This document shows positions 37,074 through 47,107 of a DNA stretch of 64,000 nucleotides, one piece after another (within the stretch, counting starts at the first letter, position 1; each line of letters begins with the position of its first letter). The position numbers and the translations under genes were made by a program. The notes beneath the pieces were generated by a model. It had not been told where the DNA came from and searched no databases. It worked only from the letters and a program-made list of their open reading frames with translations. This DNA is from Paracoccaceae bacterium (GTDB lineage: Bacteria; Pseudomonadota; Alphaproteobacteria; Rhodobacterales; Rhodobacteraceae). Location: contig JASBTX010000009.1 in assembly GCA_030148225.1 (NCBI GenBank), forward strand, positions 230,153 to 294,152. The letters are read 5' to 3'.

Positions 37074-39269
37074 ATGGAGACACCGGAATATTTCGATGAA
37101 AACGCGCTGATATCGGTACTCACCACGCAACCCATCGACAGATTTCTGGACTACAAGGCACCCGAAGGCGGTTGCCATCCCGGCGCTTTTGTCGAGGTTC
37201 CGCTGGGCCCGCGCAAGGTGCTGGGTGTGGTTTGGGGGGCTGGCCGGGGCGATTTCGATGCCGCGCGGATACGGCAGGTCAACCGGGTTCTGGACGCGGC
37301 ACCGATGACATCCGAAATGCGGACATTCCTGCAGCGGGCCGGGGATTATACCGTCACGCCGATGCATGCGATGCTGCGGCTGGCCACGCGCGCGCCCGGC
37401 CTTTCAAACCCGCCGTCGATGCAGAAAATCTATCGCCCGGGGCAGGGTCTGCCCGACCGGATGACACCCGCCCGGCAAAAGGTTCTGGATGCGCTGGCCG
37501 AATATGGCGGCCTTGGCTTCACGCTCAGGGAATTGTCAGATCTTGCGGGCGTGACATCATCCGTGGTCAAGGGGCTGGTCAAAACAGGCGCCGTGCGCGA
37601 AGAGGATACGCCACGCGACGGCCCCTATCCGACGCTGGACTGGTCGCGCCCGGGCAAGGCACTGACCCAGGATCAGCAGGCGGCAGCCGACAGGCTGACG
37701 GCGATCCAGTCATCGGGCGGCTATCACACGACGCTGCTCAAAGGCGTCACCGGCTCGGGCAAGACCGAGGTCTATCTGGAGGCCGTGGCCAAATGCCTGT
37801 CGCGCGGCAGGCAGGCGCTGGTGCTGATCCCCGAGATCGCCCTGACCGCCGAATTTCTGGACAGGGTGCAGGCCCGGTTTGGTGCGTTGCCGGCCGAATG
37901 GCATTCCGGCGTGACCATGACCGAACGCCGCCGCTGCTGGAAAATGGTCGGCACCGGCGGTGCGAGGCTGGTGGTGGGTGCGCGCTCTGCGCTGTTCCTG
38001 CCCTTTCAGAATCTGGGGCTGATCGTGGTCGATGAGGAACACGACACCTCATACAAGCAGGAAGACGGCGTGCTGTATTCCGCCCGGGACATGACCGTGC
38101 TCAGGGCATCGCTGGCCGGTGCGCAGGTTGTGCTGGCCTCGGCCACGCCATCATTGGAAAGCTGGGCCAATGCAGAGGCCGGCAAATACGACCGTATCGA
38201 TCTGACCGCGCGCTATGGCCCCGCGCATATGCCGCAATTGTCGGCCATCGACATGCGTCAGGAAACCTTGCCATCGGGCCGATGGATATCGGAACGCCTG
38301 AGGGCCGAGGTCGAGACGCGTCTGGGGCGCGGGGAACAGTCGCTCCTGTTCATCAACCGGCGCGGCTATGCACCGACGACCCTCTGTCGGGCCTGTGGTC
38401 AGATGATCGGTTGCGAAAACTGCGACGCACGCATGGTCGAGCACAGGTTCCAGAAACGTCTTATGTGCCATCAATGCGGGGAGACGCGGCAAATGCCGAC
38501 AACCTGCCCCAGTTGCGGTGCCGAGGATCGCCTTGCACCTGTAGGCCCGGGTGTTGAGCGGCTGGCGGAAGAGGCGGCAGCGCTTTTCCCCGACGCACGT
38601 ATTGCGGTGCTGTCTTCCGATCTCTTTGGCTCGGCCCGCGCACTGAAAGAGGGGATTCGCAACATCGCCGAGGGTGGGGCGGATATCATAATCGGCACCC
38701 AGCTTGTCGCCAAGGGGCACAATTTTCCGCTTTTGACGCTGGTGGGTGTGGTCGACGCCGATCTGGGGCTTCAGGGGTCGGACCTGCGCGCCGCCGAGCG
38801 GACATTTCAGTTAATCCAGCAGGTGGCCGGGCGGGCCGGGCGGGCCGCGCATGAAGGGATGGCATATCTACAGACCTACCAGCCCGAACATCCGGTCATC
38901 CGCGCAATCCTCTCTGGCGACGAAGAGGGGTTCTGGCAGGCAGAGGCGCGCGAAAGAGAGGTTGCCGGAGTTCCGCCCTATGGCAGGCTGGCCGGGATTG
39001 TCCTTTCATCGCCCGATCTGCAGGATGTCTTTGACCTTGGCAATGACATGGCGCTGCGCGATGATCCGCTGCGCGCAATCGGTGCGCAGGTTTTTGGCCC
39101 GGCGCCGGCGCCGATCTCGCGTATCCGGGGGCGCCACCGTGTGCGTCTTCTGGTCAAATGCGACAAATCCAGACCGTTGCAAAAGGCGCTGATTGCCTGG
39201 CTGTCGCAGTTCGACATGCCACATCAGCTGCGCCTCTCTGTCGATATCGACCCGCAGAGTTTTTATTAG
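37074..39269 (+). CDS. priA: Primosomal protein N' (replication restart helicase PriA)
   Basis: Recognises abandoned forks and reloads the replisome. The 731-residue product has the N-terminal 3'-DNA-end-binding domain, Walker A GVTGSGKTEVYL, DEEH, and a zinc region with eight Cys (CRACGQMIGCENC, CHQCG, CPSCG) inserted in the helicase core, then QVAGRAGRA. The frame is open far upstream antisense to the aldolase gene, but ATG 37074 gives the standard N terminus. Family members are about 730 residues, so it is complete. Confidence 0.95.
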   Translation: METPEYFDENALISVLTTQPIDRFLDYKAPEGGCHPGAFVEVPLGPRKVLGVVWGAGRGDFDAARIRQVNRVLDAAPMTSEMRTFLQRAGDYTVTPMHAMLRLATRAPGLSNPPSMQKIYRPGQGLPDRMTPARQKVLDALAEYGGLGFTLRELSDLAGVTSSVVKGLVKTGAVREEDTPRDGPYPTLDWSRPGKALTQDQQAAADRLTAIQSSGGYHTTLLKGVTGSGKTEVYLEAVAKCLSRGRQALVLIPEIALTAEFLDRVQARFGALPAEWHSGVTMTERRRCWKMVGTGGARLVVGARSALFLPFQNLGLIVVDEEHDTSYKQEDGVLYSARDMTVLRASLAGAQVVLASATPSLESWANAEAGKYDRIDLTARYGPAHMPQLSAIDMRQETLPSGRWISERLRAEVETRLGRGEQSLLFINRRGYAPTTLCRACGQMIGCENCDARMVEHRFQKRLMCHQCGETRQMPTTCPSCGAEDRLAPVGPGVERLAEEAAALFPDARIAVLSSDLFGSARALKEGIRNIAEGGADIIIGTQLVAKGHNFPLLTLVGVVDADLGLQGSDLRAAERTFQLIQQVAGRAGRAAHEGMAYLQTYQPEHPVIRAILSGDEEGFWQAEAREREVAGVPPYGRLAGIVLSSPDLQDVFDLGNDMALRDDPLRAIGAQVFGPAPAPISRIRGRHRVRLLVKCDKSRPLQKALIAWLSQFDMPHQLRLSVDIDPQSFY

Positions 39270-39313
39270 GTTATCCGCTTTCCATTCCGGCCATTCGCAC
39301 CTAATCATGCGCC

Positions 39314-40540
39314 ATGCAGATCGTTGCGTTGAATGATACCGGTCACCTTCCGCGGTGGCGTCAGCCCGTGGTGCTGTTGTTTCTCATGGCGATTGCCATG
39401 CCGGTATCCTTTAATGTCTGGAACGCGCTGCTCAACAATTTCGTCATCGAGGTCGCCAGCTTTGACGGGGCCGATATCGGCTGGCTGCATTCGGTGCGCG
39501 AGGTGCCGGGCTTTCTGGCCGTGGGGGTCATCGCGCTCCTTCTTCTGATCCGCGAACAGGTTCTCGGGCTGGTCTCGCTCGCGCTTCTTGGTGCGGCGAC
39601 GGCTGTCACGGCGTGGTTCCCGTCATTCGGCGGCATTCTGACCATCACCATGTTGTCTTCGATCGGATTTCACTATTACGAAACCGTCGCCCAGTCGCTG
39701 CAGCTTCAGTGGATCGACAAGAAAAGGGCACCGCAGACACTGGGCTGGCTGATCTCGGTCGGCTCACTCACGACATTCGTGGCCTATGTCCTGCTGGTGC
39801 TGACGTGGAAGGCCTTCGATCTGAGCTATAACTTTGTTTATCTCGCCGCTGGCGGGTTTACTTTTCTGGTCGCGGTCTACTGCATTCTGGCCTATCCGCA
39901 GTTCGAGGCACCTAACCCGCAAAAACGCAAAATGGTGCTCAAGCGCCGCTACTGGCTCTATTATGCGCTGCAGTTCATGGCCGGGGCGCGGCGTCAGATC
40001 TTTATCGTGTTCGCCGGGTTCATGATGGTCGAGAAATTCGGGTTCGAGGTCAACCAACTGACGGGCCTCTATCTGATCAACCTTGCGATCAATATCGTGC
40101 TGGCGCCGGTCTTTGGCAAATTTGTCGCCCGTTTCGGCGAGCGGCGCGCGCTCATGTTCGAATATGCCGGGTTGGCGGTCGTCTTTTTCCTTTATGGCGG
40201 GATCTACTTTTTCGGTTGGGGCGTCGTTCTGGCGATGGTGCTTTATATTGCCGATCACCTGTTCTTTGCACTCGCGTTGGCGCTGAAGACCTATTTCCAG
40301 AAAATCGCGGATCCCGAAGATATCGCGCCGACCGCGGCAGTGGCCTTTTCCATCAATCATATTTCGGCGGTCTTTCTGCCGGTCGGGCTGGGCTATCTGT
40401 GGCTGACATCGCCGGGTGCGGTTTACGGGCTGGCATCGGCAATGGCGCTGGTGTCGCTGGCGCTGGCGGCACTGATCCCGCGCCATCCCGTCAAAGGACA
40501 TGAAACCCGGCTAAGCCGCGCACCGGTCGCGGCCGAGTAA
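39314..40540 (+). CDS. MFS transporter
   Basis: Twelve-helix major facilitator permease of 408 residues; two bundles of six helices joined by a charged loop near residue 200-215 (NPQKRKMVLKRR). FARFGERRALMFEY-like motif A repeat is recognisable (KFVARFGERRALM). Substrate unknown; no close named family is apparent. It ends 1 nt before the MATE gene, so the two exporters are made from one mRNA. Confidence 0.88.
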   Translation: MQIVALNDTGHLPRWRQPVVLLFLMAIAMPVSFNVWNALLNNFVIEVASFDGADIGWLHSVREVPGFLAVGVIALLLLIREQVLGLVSLALLGAATAVTAWFPSFGGILTITMLSSIGFHYYETVAQSLQLQWIDKKRAPQTLGWLISVGSLTTFVAYVLLVLTWKAFDLSYNFVYLAAGGFTFLVAVYCILAYPQFEAPNPQKRKMVLKRRYWLYYALQFMAGARRQIFIVFAGFMMVEKFGFEVNQLTGLYLINLAINIVLAPVFGKFVARFGERRALMFEYAGLAVVFFLYGGIYFFGWGVVLAMVLYIADHLFFALALALKTYFQKIADPEDIAPTAAVAFSINHISAVFLPVGLGYLWLTSPGAVYGLASAMALVSLALAALIPRHPVKGHETRLSRAPVAAE

Positions 40541-40541
40541 C

Positions 40542-41888
40542 ATGGCCGAGGCAGCGCAAGGCAGGTTTCTTACCGGCCGGGTGATGGGTCATGTCGTGCG
40601 CATGACCCTGACGGGGGCCACCGGGATCACCTTTGTCTTTCTGGTCGACGCGCTCAACCTCTTCTGGGTGTCGCAACTGGGTGAACCGCGACAGGTGGCT
40701 GCGCTTGGTTTTGCGTTTTCAATCCAGTTCCTGTCAGTATCGACCGGGCTTGGCATGATGATCGCGAATACCGCACTGGTCTCGCGCCAGATCGGTCGGG
40801 GTGATCGCGCCCGCGCCCGCCAGTCAGCGGCCGGGGCAATGGGCCTTGCCTTCATCTCTCAGTCACTGGTGGCCGCGCTGATCATGCTTGGCGCCGGCAG
40901 CATTCTGGGGTTTGCCGGGGCCGAGGGTGAAACGCTGGAACTTGCCCGGCGCTATATCTGGATCACGATGCCGTCGCTGCCGATCATGTCGGTGGCGCTG
41001 ATTGCGTCGTCGACGCTCAGGGCCGAGGGTGACGGCGTACGCGCCATGGCGGTGACCATATCATCGGGCACGATTGCGCTGTTTATCGATCCCGTGCTCA
41101 TCCTCTGGTTGGGGCTGGGTATCGACGGGGCGGCGATATCGGTTGTCGTGACCCGCAGCGCCATGTGCGTGATTTCGGTATGGTTCGTGGTACGGGTGCA
41201 TGATCTGCTTGCGCGGCCCGGCCTGTCGGTCTGCCACCAGGTGCTGGGGCCGTTCTGGCGTCTGGCCTGGCCGGCCATCCTGGCGCAGATGTCCGCCCCG
41301 GTGGGCAATTTCATCCTGACCAGCATCATTTCGACATTCGGAGACAGCGCTGTCGCCGTCTGGGCGGTGGTCAATCGCCTCTCGCTGGTGGCATTTGGCG
41401 GTATCTTCTCGATGGCAGGGGCGATTGGCGGCATCTTTGGCCAGAATGCCGGGGCGCAGCTGCATGACCGGGTCAGGCGCACCTATATCGATGCGCTGAT
41501 CTTTGCCTTCGGCTATACGCTGCTGGTCTGGCTGGTGCTGATCCTGCTCGCGCCCGCCATCGCGCGCGCTTTTGCCCTGCCCGAAGAGGGCACAGAAGTG
41601 TTCGACGCGTTCATCTACATCGCCGCAGGCAGCTTTGTCTTCACGGGGATTATGTTCGTGGCCAATGCGTCATTTGCCAATCTTGGCCGCCCCGGCCACG
41701 CCACCATTGTCAGCTGGCTGCGGGACGGCGTGTTGCTTTATCCGCTGGGCTGGATCATGGCCGGTACATTCGGCGCCGCCGGCGCAGTTTATGGCCAATC
41801 GGTGACCAATTTTCTGGTTGGGGTCGGGGCCGCGATTTTCGGCTGGATATTCGTGATCCGCCTCGACCTTGCCCGATTGCGGGACTAG
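40542..41888 (+). CDS. MATE family efflux transporter
   Basis: Twelve-helix Na+/H+-driven exporter of 448 residues, with two homologous halves ([29 protein letters not shown] and later [24 protein letters not shown]) typical of MATE proteins that export drugs or metabolites. Starts 1 nt after the MFS gene, indicating a paired exporter operon. No cytoplasmic regulator sits beside them. Confidence 0.9.
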   Translation: MAEAAQGRFLTGRVMGHVVRMTLTGATGITFVFLVDALNLFWVSQLGEPRQVAALGFAFSIQFLSVSTGLGMMIANTALVSRQIGRGDRARARQSAAGAMGLAFISQSLVAALIMLGAGSILGFAGAEGETLELARRYIWITMPSLPIMSVALIASSTLRAEGDGVRAMAVTISSGTIALFIDPVLILWLGLGIDGAAISVVVTRSAMCVISVWFVVRVHDLLARPGLSVCHQVLGPFWRLAWPAILAQMSAPVGNFILTSIISTFGDSAVAVWAVVNRLSLVAFGGIFSMAGAIGGIFGQNAGAQLHDRVRRTYIDALIFAFGYTLLVWLVLILLAPAIARAFALPEEGTEVFDAFIYIAAGSFVFTGIMFVANASFANLGRPGHATIVSWLRDGVLLYPLGWIMAGTFGAAGAVYGQSVTNFLVGVGAAIFGWIFVIRLDLARLRD

Positions 41889-41920
41889 CCCCATATTCCG
41901 GTCAAAGCGAAAGGATGCAC

Positions 41921-42571
41921 ATGTTCTTGTTTCAGAAGAAATCCGAAATGGTGCGCGAGGCTGATGCGCTGGCAGGCAGAGCCGTCGCCATCCCCACGGC
42001 AGCAACGCATTTTGTCAATGGCACGGCGCTGAGCCACGAAGTTCCCGAAGGTATGGAAGAGGTCCTGTTCGGTGCGGGCTGCTTTTGGGGGGTGGAACGC
42101 AAATTCTGGTCGCTGGCGGGTGTCCACTCGACCATGGTTGGCTATGCGGGCGGGTACACCCCGAACCCCACCTACGAAGAGGTCTGTTCCGGGCAGACCG
42201 GTCACAACGAGGTTGTCCGCGTCATTTATGACCCGGCCAGCATCTCATTCGAGACCGTGTTGCAAACATTCTGGGAGGCACATGATCCGACACAGGGTAT
42301 GCGTCAGGGCAATGACCGTGGCACTCAATACCGTTCGGGCATCTACACGTTTTCCGATGCACAGCAATCCGCCGCCGAAGCATCGCGGCGCACATATCAG
42401 GAACGTCTGCATCAGGCGGGCTATGGTGCCATCACGACCGAAATTCTGCCTGCCGGACCTTTCTATTTCGCCGAGGATTATCACCAGCAATATCTGGCCA
42501 AGAACGTAAACGGCTATTGCGGGATCGGCGGCACCGGTGTCAGCTGCCCCATCGGTACGGGTGTCAGCTAG
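41921..42571 (+). CDS. msrA: Peptide-methionine (S)-S-oxide reductase MsrA
   Basis: Repairs oxidised methionine residues, (S) form. The 216-residue product carries the catalytic Cys in [13 protein letters not shown] and the family block [27 protein letters not shown], with recycling Cys residues near the C terminus ([14 protein letters not shown]). Two in-frame ATG codons are present; 41921 is chosen because AAGG sits 7 nt before it, whereas the one at 41915 has none. Monocistronic or last in the exporter run. Confidence 0.94.
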   Translation: MFLFQKKSEMVREADALAGRAVAIPTAATHFVNGTALSHEVPEGMEEVLFGAGCFWGVERKFWSLAGVHSTMVGYAGGYTPNPTYEEVCSGQTGHNEVVRVIYDPASISFETVLQTFWEAHDPTQGMRQGNDRGTQYRSGIYTFSDAQQSAAEASRRTYQERLHQAGYGAITTEILPAGPFYFAEDYHQQYLAKNVNGYCGIGGTGVSCPIGTGVS

Positions 42572-42761
42572 AGCGATCTAGCACTAGTCTGATTAGTTGC
42601 TGGGCGTCGATCCCGTGGCGGCGCCGACACCGAGATGGGCTTTCGGTGTCCAACTGTATCTTACGTGCTGGCAAACTTCGTCGGGGTTGGCGCGCTGGCC
42701 ATTGCCTGTGCCCGACCATGGGCGTATCAGGCCGCCAACCGAATGATGGGGCGGATGATAC

Positions 42762-43631
42762 ATGGCAACCTTTACGGCGCTGACAACACTCGCGGGCAGG
42801 GATGCAGCCGAACGGCTGGGCGAGGCGATGGAACGTCTCTCGCCTGCGCCAATCGGAGTTGGTGTTTTTGAGGTTGAGGATGACTCGGGTCTGTGGGAGG
42901 TGGGCGGTTATTTCGAAGCCCCCCCGGATGAGGCGGCGCTGGCGCTGCTGACGGCGGCTTTTGACGCGCGTCCCTTTGCCGTGTCGCAATTGCCGGATGT
43001 TGACTGGGTCGCGCATGTGCGCCGCGAATTGCAGCCCGTCACGGCGGGGCGGTTTTTCCTCTATGGTTCGCATGATGCAGCTCGTGTTCCGCCCGATGCG
43101 GTTTCACTCCTGATCGATGCAGCGATGGCCTTTGGCACCGGTCATCATGGCACGACGGCGGGATGTCTCACGGCGTTTGACAAGCTGATCAGCAGCGGGT
43201 TCGCGGCCCGCAATATCGCCGATATCGGCTGCGGAACAGCGGTACTGGCCATGGCGGCGGCAAAGGTCTGGGCGCAGGATGTGATCGCCAGCGACATTGA
43301 TCCGGTCGCGGTCGAGGTCGCGCTGGCCAATATCGCGGCCAACGGTCTGGATGGGCGGGTGCGGTGCGTGCAGGCCGCCGGGTTCGATCACCCGGAACTG
43401 GCGCGCACGCGGCCATTTGATCTGGTCTTTGCCAATATCCTCAAGGCGCCGCTTCTGGCGCTGGCCCCGGATATGTCGGCAGCGGTCGAAACCGGTGGCC
43501 GGGCCATCCTGTCGGGGCTACTGAACGAACAGGCCGATGAAGTTATCGCGGCCTATGGTCAACAGGGATTTGCCTGCGACGACCGGCTGATCATGGGCGA
43601 GTGGTCAACGCTGACACTCCGCCGGAACTGA
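42762..43631 (+). CDS. prmA: Ribosomal protein L11 methyltransferase PrmA
   Basis: Trimethylates lysines of ribosomal protein L11. The 289-residue product has the N-terminal substrate-recognition domain and the SAM fold with AFGTGHHGTTAGCL, IADIGCGTAVLAMAAAK, and FANILKAPLLALAPDM. The 190-nt gap before it contains no supported gene. It ends at a bidirectional terminator shared with the DUF1127 gene. Confidence 0.95.
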   Translation: MATFTALTTLAGRDAAERLGEAMERLSPAPIGVGVFEVEDDSGLWEVGGYFEAPPDEAALALLTAAFDARPFAVSQLPDVDWVAHVRRELQPVTAGRFFLYGSHDAARVPPDAVSLLIDAAMAFGTGHHGTTAGCLTAFDKLISSGFAARNIADIGCGTAVLAMAAAKVWAQDVIASDIDPVAVEVALANIAANGLDGRVRCVQAAGFDHPELARTRPFDLVFANILKAPLLALAPDMSAAVETGGRAILSGLLNEQADEVIAAYGQQGFACDDRLIMGEWSTLTLRRN

Positions 43632-43645
43632 CGGGGCCTGAAACG

Positions 43646-43680
43646 AAAAAGACCGCAGAGGTGATCCGCGGCCTTTTCTT
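43646..43680. terminator. Bidirectional terminator between prmA and DUF1127 gene
   Basis: GACCGC (43651-43656) pairs with GCGGCC (43668-43673, one G-T pair) with A/T runs on both sides: TTTTCTT follows on the plus strand and TTTTTCG on the minus strand. It therefore serves both convergent genes. Confidence 0.75.
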
Positions 43681-43704
43681 GGTGTCTTCCGGTTTCGCGG
43701 GCGC

Positions 43705-43905
43705 TTAGCGCATGCCCTCGATGTCGCCGCGGATCAGGCCGATATCGTCCAGTTCGCGGTCGGTCAGGCGGTTCAGCGTGTTGCGCGTGATCCGCTCGTC
43801 ATTCCAGGTCTTCAGAAGACCCAGTACATTCGTCATTGCGTTGATGATCCGGCCCCCGAAGGATTGGCCGGCACCATATACGGTGGTCGTGTCAAAAGCA
43901 GCCAT
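43705..43905 (-). CDS. DUF1127 domain protein (66 aa)
   Basis: Small basic protein with the DUF1127 motif near its C terminus: WNDERITRNTLNRLTDRELDDIGLIRGDIEGMR. Relatives are common in alphaproteobacteria; the R. sphaeroides member CcaF1 is reported to bind RNA and affect sRNA maturation. ATG 43905 has GAGGA 8 nt upstream. Its leader contains a 6-bp dyad (43933-43948). Divergent from ruvC across 310 nt. Confidence 0.9.
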   Translation of the reverse strand: MAAFDTTTVYGAGQSFGGRIINAMTNVLGLLKTWNDERITRNTLNRLTDRELDDIGLIRGDIEGMR

Positions 43906-43932
43906 GGTTGTCGTCCTCTACAAAAAGTGGCC

Positions 43933-43948
43933 GAGACCATCAGGTCTC
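43933..43948. promoter_or_regulatory. Palindrome in the DUF1127 leader / ruvC upstream gap
   Basis: GAGACC-ATCA-GGTCTC is a perfect 6-bp inverted repeat 27 nt before the DUF1127 start, either an operator or a leader hairpin. The rest of the 310-nt gap (43906-44215) must hold both divergent promoters, but I could not place them and saw no LexA box. Confidence 0.35.
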
Positions 43949-44215
43949 TGAACCGCCAATTAGGGCGAGAATCCTCATGCGACAATCATCAAAATTCGCA
44001 TGTCTCCTATGCGGTTTCTGCATGCCGGATTTTGCGACATTCGCCTGTCGTTTTCAGGCCGGGCGCGGTGCCACAATCGCGCGAATTGTGTCAAAAATGA
44101 CGGTATTGGGACAGCCGGTGACGGAAATGTTCCACGCATTGGCGGGGTGATTGATGGCTGGTCAATGTTCGCCTTTCGTGCTAGCGTTCACGAAATATTA
44201 CAAAGCAGGCAAAAC

Positions 44216-44710
44216 ATGCGCGTATTGGGCATTGATCCGGGTCTCAGATGCACGGGCTGGGGCGTCATCGAGGTTGATGGTTCGCGACTCAGACATGTGG
44301 CCGATGGCGAATGCCGATCGCAGGGTGATGCGCTGTCGGCGCGGCTGTTGTCGATCTACCAACAACTTGCGCAGGTTCTGGCGATGTACCAGCCCGATAC
44401 GGCGGCGGTTGAACAGACCTTCGTCAATCGCGACGGTGCCTCCACGCTGAAGCTGGGTCAGGCGCGCGGCATCGCGCTCCTTGTGCCGGCCGAGGCGGGG
44501 CTGAGCGTTGGTGAATATGCCCCGAACACGGTCAAGAAAACCGTGGTGGGCGTCGGCCATGCCGACAAGAGACAGATCGCGCATATGGTCGGTGTCCAGC
44601 TGGCCGGGGTCCGGCCTTCGGGTGCGGATGCCGCCGATGCGCTGGCGATTGCGATCTGCCATGCCCACCATTCTCAGGGCGGGGCGCATATGCTCAGGGC
44701 GGTGTCATGA
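44216..44710 (+). CDS. ruvC: Holliday junction resolvase RuvC
   Basis: Cuts Holliday junctions made during recombination. The 164-residue product begins [19 protein letters not shown], with the first catalytic Asp at residue 7, has the Glu in AAVEQTFVN, and ends with the [15 protein letters not shown] acidic pair. The frame is open upstream, but ATG 44216 is the family start. ruvA begins inside its stop (ATGA). Confidence 0.96.
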   Translation: MRVLGIDPGLRCTGWGVIEVDGSRLRHVADGECRSQGDALSARLLSIYQQLAQVLAMYQPDTAAVEQTFVNRDGASTLKLGQARGIALLVPAEAGLSVGEYAPNTVKKTVVGVGHADKRQIAHMVGVQLAGVRPSGADAADALAIAICHAHHSQGGAHMLRAVS

Positions 44711-45405
44711 TTGGCAAGCTGACCGGTAGGATTGACTACCGCGCCAGCGATCACGTCGTTCTGGACGTGCAGGGCGTGGGCTATGTGATCCATTGCAATG
44801 ATCGCGTGATGGCGGCATTGCCCGCACGCGGTGAATATGCGGCGCTCTATACGCATCTTCTGGTGCAGGAAACGAACCTGCAGCTTTTCGGATTTACCAG
44901 CCTTCTGGAGAAGGAATGGCATCGTCTGCTGATATCGGTGCAGGGGATCGGGGCCAAGGCGTCGCTGGCGATTCTGGGCACGCTTGGGGCCGATGGCGTG
45001 AGCCGGGCAATCGCGCTGGGCGACTGGAACGCGGTCAAGGCCGCACCCGGGGTCGGGCCCAAAATCGCGCAGCGGGTGGTCAATGAGCTCAAGGACAAGG
45101 CACCGGCGGTCATGGCGCTGGGCGGGGCAGGGATGGCGGATGCAGGCAGTTCTGCACCGGCCGCGCCCAACAGCGCGGAAAATATGGGCGATGAGGACGT
45201 GATTGAACCTGTGGAAATTATCGGCGCAGGCGATACGGGGTCCGCCAATGCCTCGGCGCAGGCCGACGCGCTTTCGGCACTATCCAATCTGGGATACGGC
45301 CCGGGCGAAGCCGCCGCCGCCGTGGCCGAAGCCGCGGGCGAGATCGGCGGCGCTGATGCCGCCACCCTGATCCGGGAGGCGCTCAGGCGTCTGGCGCCTG
45401 CATGA
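44707..45405 (+). CDS. ruvA: Holliday junction DNA helicase subunit RuvA
   Basis: DNA-binding subunit that targets RuvB to junctions. The 232-residue product has the N-terminal OB fold ([12 protein letters not shown]), helix-hairpin-helix motifs ([13 protein letters not shown] and [16 protein letters not shown]) and a C-terminal RuvB-contact domain ([16 protein letters not shown]). It is about 30 residues longer than E. coli RuvA because of an Ala/acidic linker at about 140-190. ATGA overlaps on both sides tie it to ruvC and ruvB. Confidence 0.96.
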   Translation: MIGKLTGRIDYRASDHVVLDVQGVGYVIHCNDRVMAALPARGEYAALYTHLLVQETNLQLFGFTSLLEKEWHRLLISVQGIGAKASLAILGTLGADGVSRAIALGDWNAVKAAPGVGPKIAQRVVNELKDKAPAVMALGGAGMADAGSSAPAAPNSAENMGDEDVIEPVEIIGAGDTGSANASAQADALSALSNLGYGPGEAAAAVAEAAGEIGGADAATLIREALRRLAPA

Positions 45406-46454
45406 CCGCCCCTGCCGACACCGCCGGGCAGACGCCGGACCCGACGCTGCGCGCAGAGCCAATGCAGGGTGATGCGGACAGGGCGTTGCGGCCACAGCAT
45501 CTGGATGAATTCATCGGACAGGCCGAGGCGCGGGCCAATCTGCGCGTGTTCATCCAGTCGGCCCGCCAGCGGGGCGAGGCGATGGATCACACGCTGTTTT
45601 ACGGCCCGCCGGGGCTGGGCAAGACGACGCTGGCGCAGATCATGGCGCGCGAACTGGGTGTCAACTTTCGCATGACCTCGGGGCCGGTGCTGGCCAAGGC
45701 CGGCGATCTCGCGGCTATCCTGACCAATCTCGAGGCACGGGATGTCCTCTTTATCGATGAAATTCACCGGCTGAACCCGGCGGTCGAAGAGGTGCTTTAC
45801 CCCGCGCTTGAGGATTTCGAGCTGGATCTGGTGATCGGTGAGGGACCTGCCGCGCGCACAGTGCGCATCGAGTTGCAGCCCTTCACGCTGGTCGGGGCCA
45901 CCACGCGGCTGGGTTTGCTGACCACGCCGCTCAGGGACCGGTTCGGCATTCCGACCCGGCTGCAATTTTATTCGACTGACGAGTTGCACGAGATCGTCAC
46001 GCGCGGTGCGCGTCTTTTAGGGGCGTCGGCGGATGCTGCCGGTGCACGCGAGATTGCAAAGCGCGCGCGCGGCACACCGCGCATTGCCGGGCGGCTTTTG
46101 CGGCGGGTGGTGGATTTCGCCGTGGTCGAAGGGGATGGATCGATCGACCGGGCGGTCGCTGATCATGCGCTTACCCGGCTGGGCGTGGATCATCTGGGGC
46201 TTGATTCCGCCGACCGGCGCTATCTGAACCTGCTGGCCGCGCATTATGGTGGCGGGCCCGTGGGGGTGGAGACGATTGCCGCCGCACTTTCCGAGAGCCG
46301 GGACGCGCTGGAAGAGGTGATCGAACCCTATCTCTTGCAGCAGGGGCTATTGCAGCGCACGCCGCGCGGGCGCGCGCTGACGCAGGGGGCGTGGGATCAT
46401 CTGGGACTGTCTGCACCCGGCCCGGCACCGGCGCGCGACCTGTTTGGCAAGTAA
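45402..46454 (+). CDS. ruvB: Holliday junction DNA helicase subunit RuvB
   Basis: AAA+ motor of branch migration. The 350-residue product has the family N-terminal [12 protein letters not shown], Walker [13 protein letters not shown], Walker B with DEIHRLNP, and the C-terminal winged helix ([18 protein letters not shown]). Start ATG overlaps the ruvA stop. Complete. Confidence 0.97.
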   Translation: MTAPADTAGQTPDPTLRAEPMQGDADRALRPQHLDEFIGQAEARANLRVFIQSARQRGEAMDHTLFYGPPGLGKTTLAQIMARELGVNFRMTSGPVLAKAGDLAAILTNLEARDVLFIDEIHRLNPAVEEVLYPALEDFELDLVIGEGPAARTVRIELQPFTLVGATTRLGLLTTPLRDRFGIPTRLQFYSTDELHEIVTRGARLLGASADAAGAREIAKRARGTPRIAGRLLRRVVDFAVVEGDGSIDRAVADHALTRLGVDHLGLDSADRRYLNLLAAHYGGGPVGVETIAAALSESRDALEEVIEPYLLQQGLLQRTPRGRALTQGAWDHLGLSAPGPAPARDLFGK

Positions 46455-46480
46455 ATGAGTATTTCAGCAAAGAAGAAGTC

Positions 46481-47107
46481 ATGACGCCGGATGAGATTGC
46501 CGCATGTTTTACGCGGGCGGACGGGTCGTTTCATTTTGCCCGCTGGGCCAGACCGCTGGCCCCGGTGATGTTCGGGGTAGCAGATGAGACCGTGTCGGTT
46601 TTCAAGGGGGCCATTCAGGCGGTGGCGGCGATTTCGGGGCATCATCTGGCCGAGACCGATCCGGAACTGGGGGCCAATCTGATGTGGTTTTTCGTCCGCG
46701 ACTGGCGCGAATTGTCCGAGACACCCAATCTGGAGCGCATGATCCCCGATCTTGCCACGCTGGTCGGGCGGCTGGAGCGGGAAGATGCCAATCAGTACCG
46801 TCTTTTCAGGTTTGATGGCGAAGGGGCAATCCGCGCCGGTTTCGTCTTTTTGCGGATGGATGATGCGTTGCGCCGGATACCGGCAGAGGCGCTGGCACTG
46901 GGACAGGCGGCGCAGGTTATGCTCATCTGGGCGGACGCGGCGTTTCGCGCGCGTTCGGCGGTGTCTCTGTTGCCGGGGGGGGCGGCGATACTGCGTCCGG
47001 AGATCGGCAATCTGCTCAGGGCTGCCTACGATCCTGTGCTGCCGCATGTCAGTCATGACAGGGCGCATGCGCTGCGTCTGGTGGCCCGTATGGGCAGGGC
47101 GTCATGA
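46481..47107 (+). CDS. Conserved-type protein of unknown function between ruvB and ybgC (208 aa)
   Basis: Not recognised. ATG 46481 gives a 208-residue, soluble, mainly helical protein starting MTPDEIAACFTRADGSFHFARWARPLAPVMFGVADET, with WFFVRDWREL and a C-terminal helical part rich in Ala and Arg. No signal peptide or transmembrane helix. It sits 26 nt after ruvB, and its stop overlaps the ybgC start (ATGA), so it is co-transcribed and probably translated with the Tol-Pal genes. Two residue clusters (HFARWARP, WRELSETPNLERM) look like conserved surfaces. Confidence 0.8.
   Translation: MTPDEIAACFTRADGSFHFARWARPLAPVMFGVADETVSVFKGAIQAVAAISGHHLAETDPELGANLMWFFVRDWRELSETPNLERMIPDLATLVGRLEREDANQYRLFRFDGEGAIRAGFVFLRMDDALRRIPAEALALGQAAQVMLIWADAAFRARSAVSLLPGGAAILRPEIGNLLRAAYDPVLPHVSHDRAHALRLVARMGRAS

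Noticed and set aside
42635..42871. A frame of about 78 codons with a hydrophobic stretch between msrA and prmA
   Set aside because: It runs 110 nt into prmA in another frame and its C-terminal half looks like shadow sequence. No clear ribosome site was seen.
44160..44216. Possible LexA box upstream of ruvC (GTTC at 44167 and 44185)
   Set aside because: The two GTTC elements are 14 nt apart, not 7, so they do not form a standard operator.
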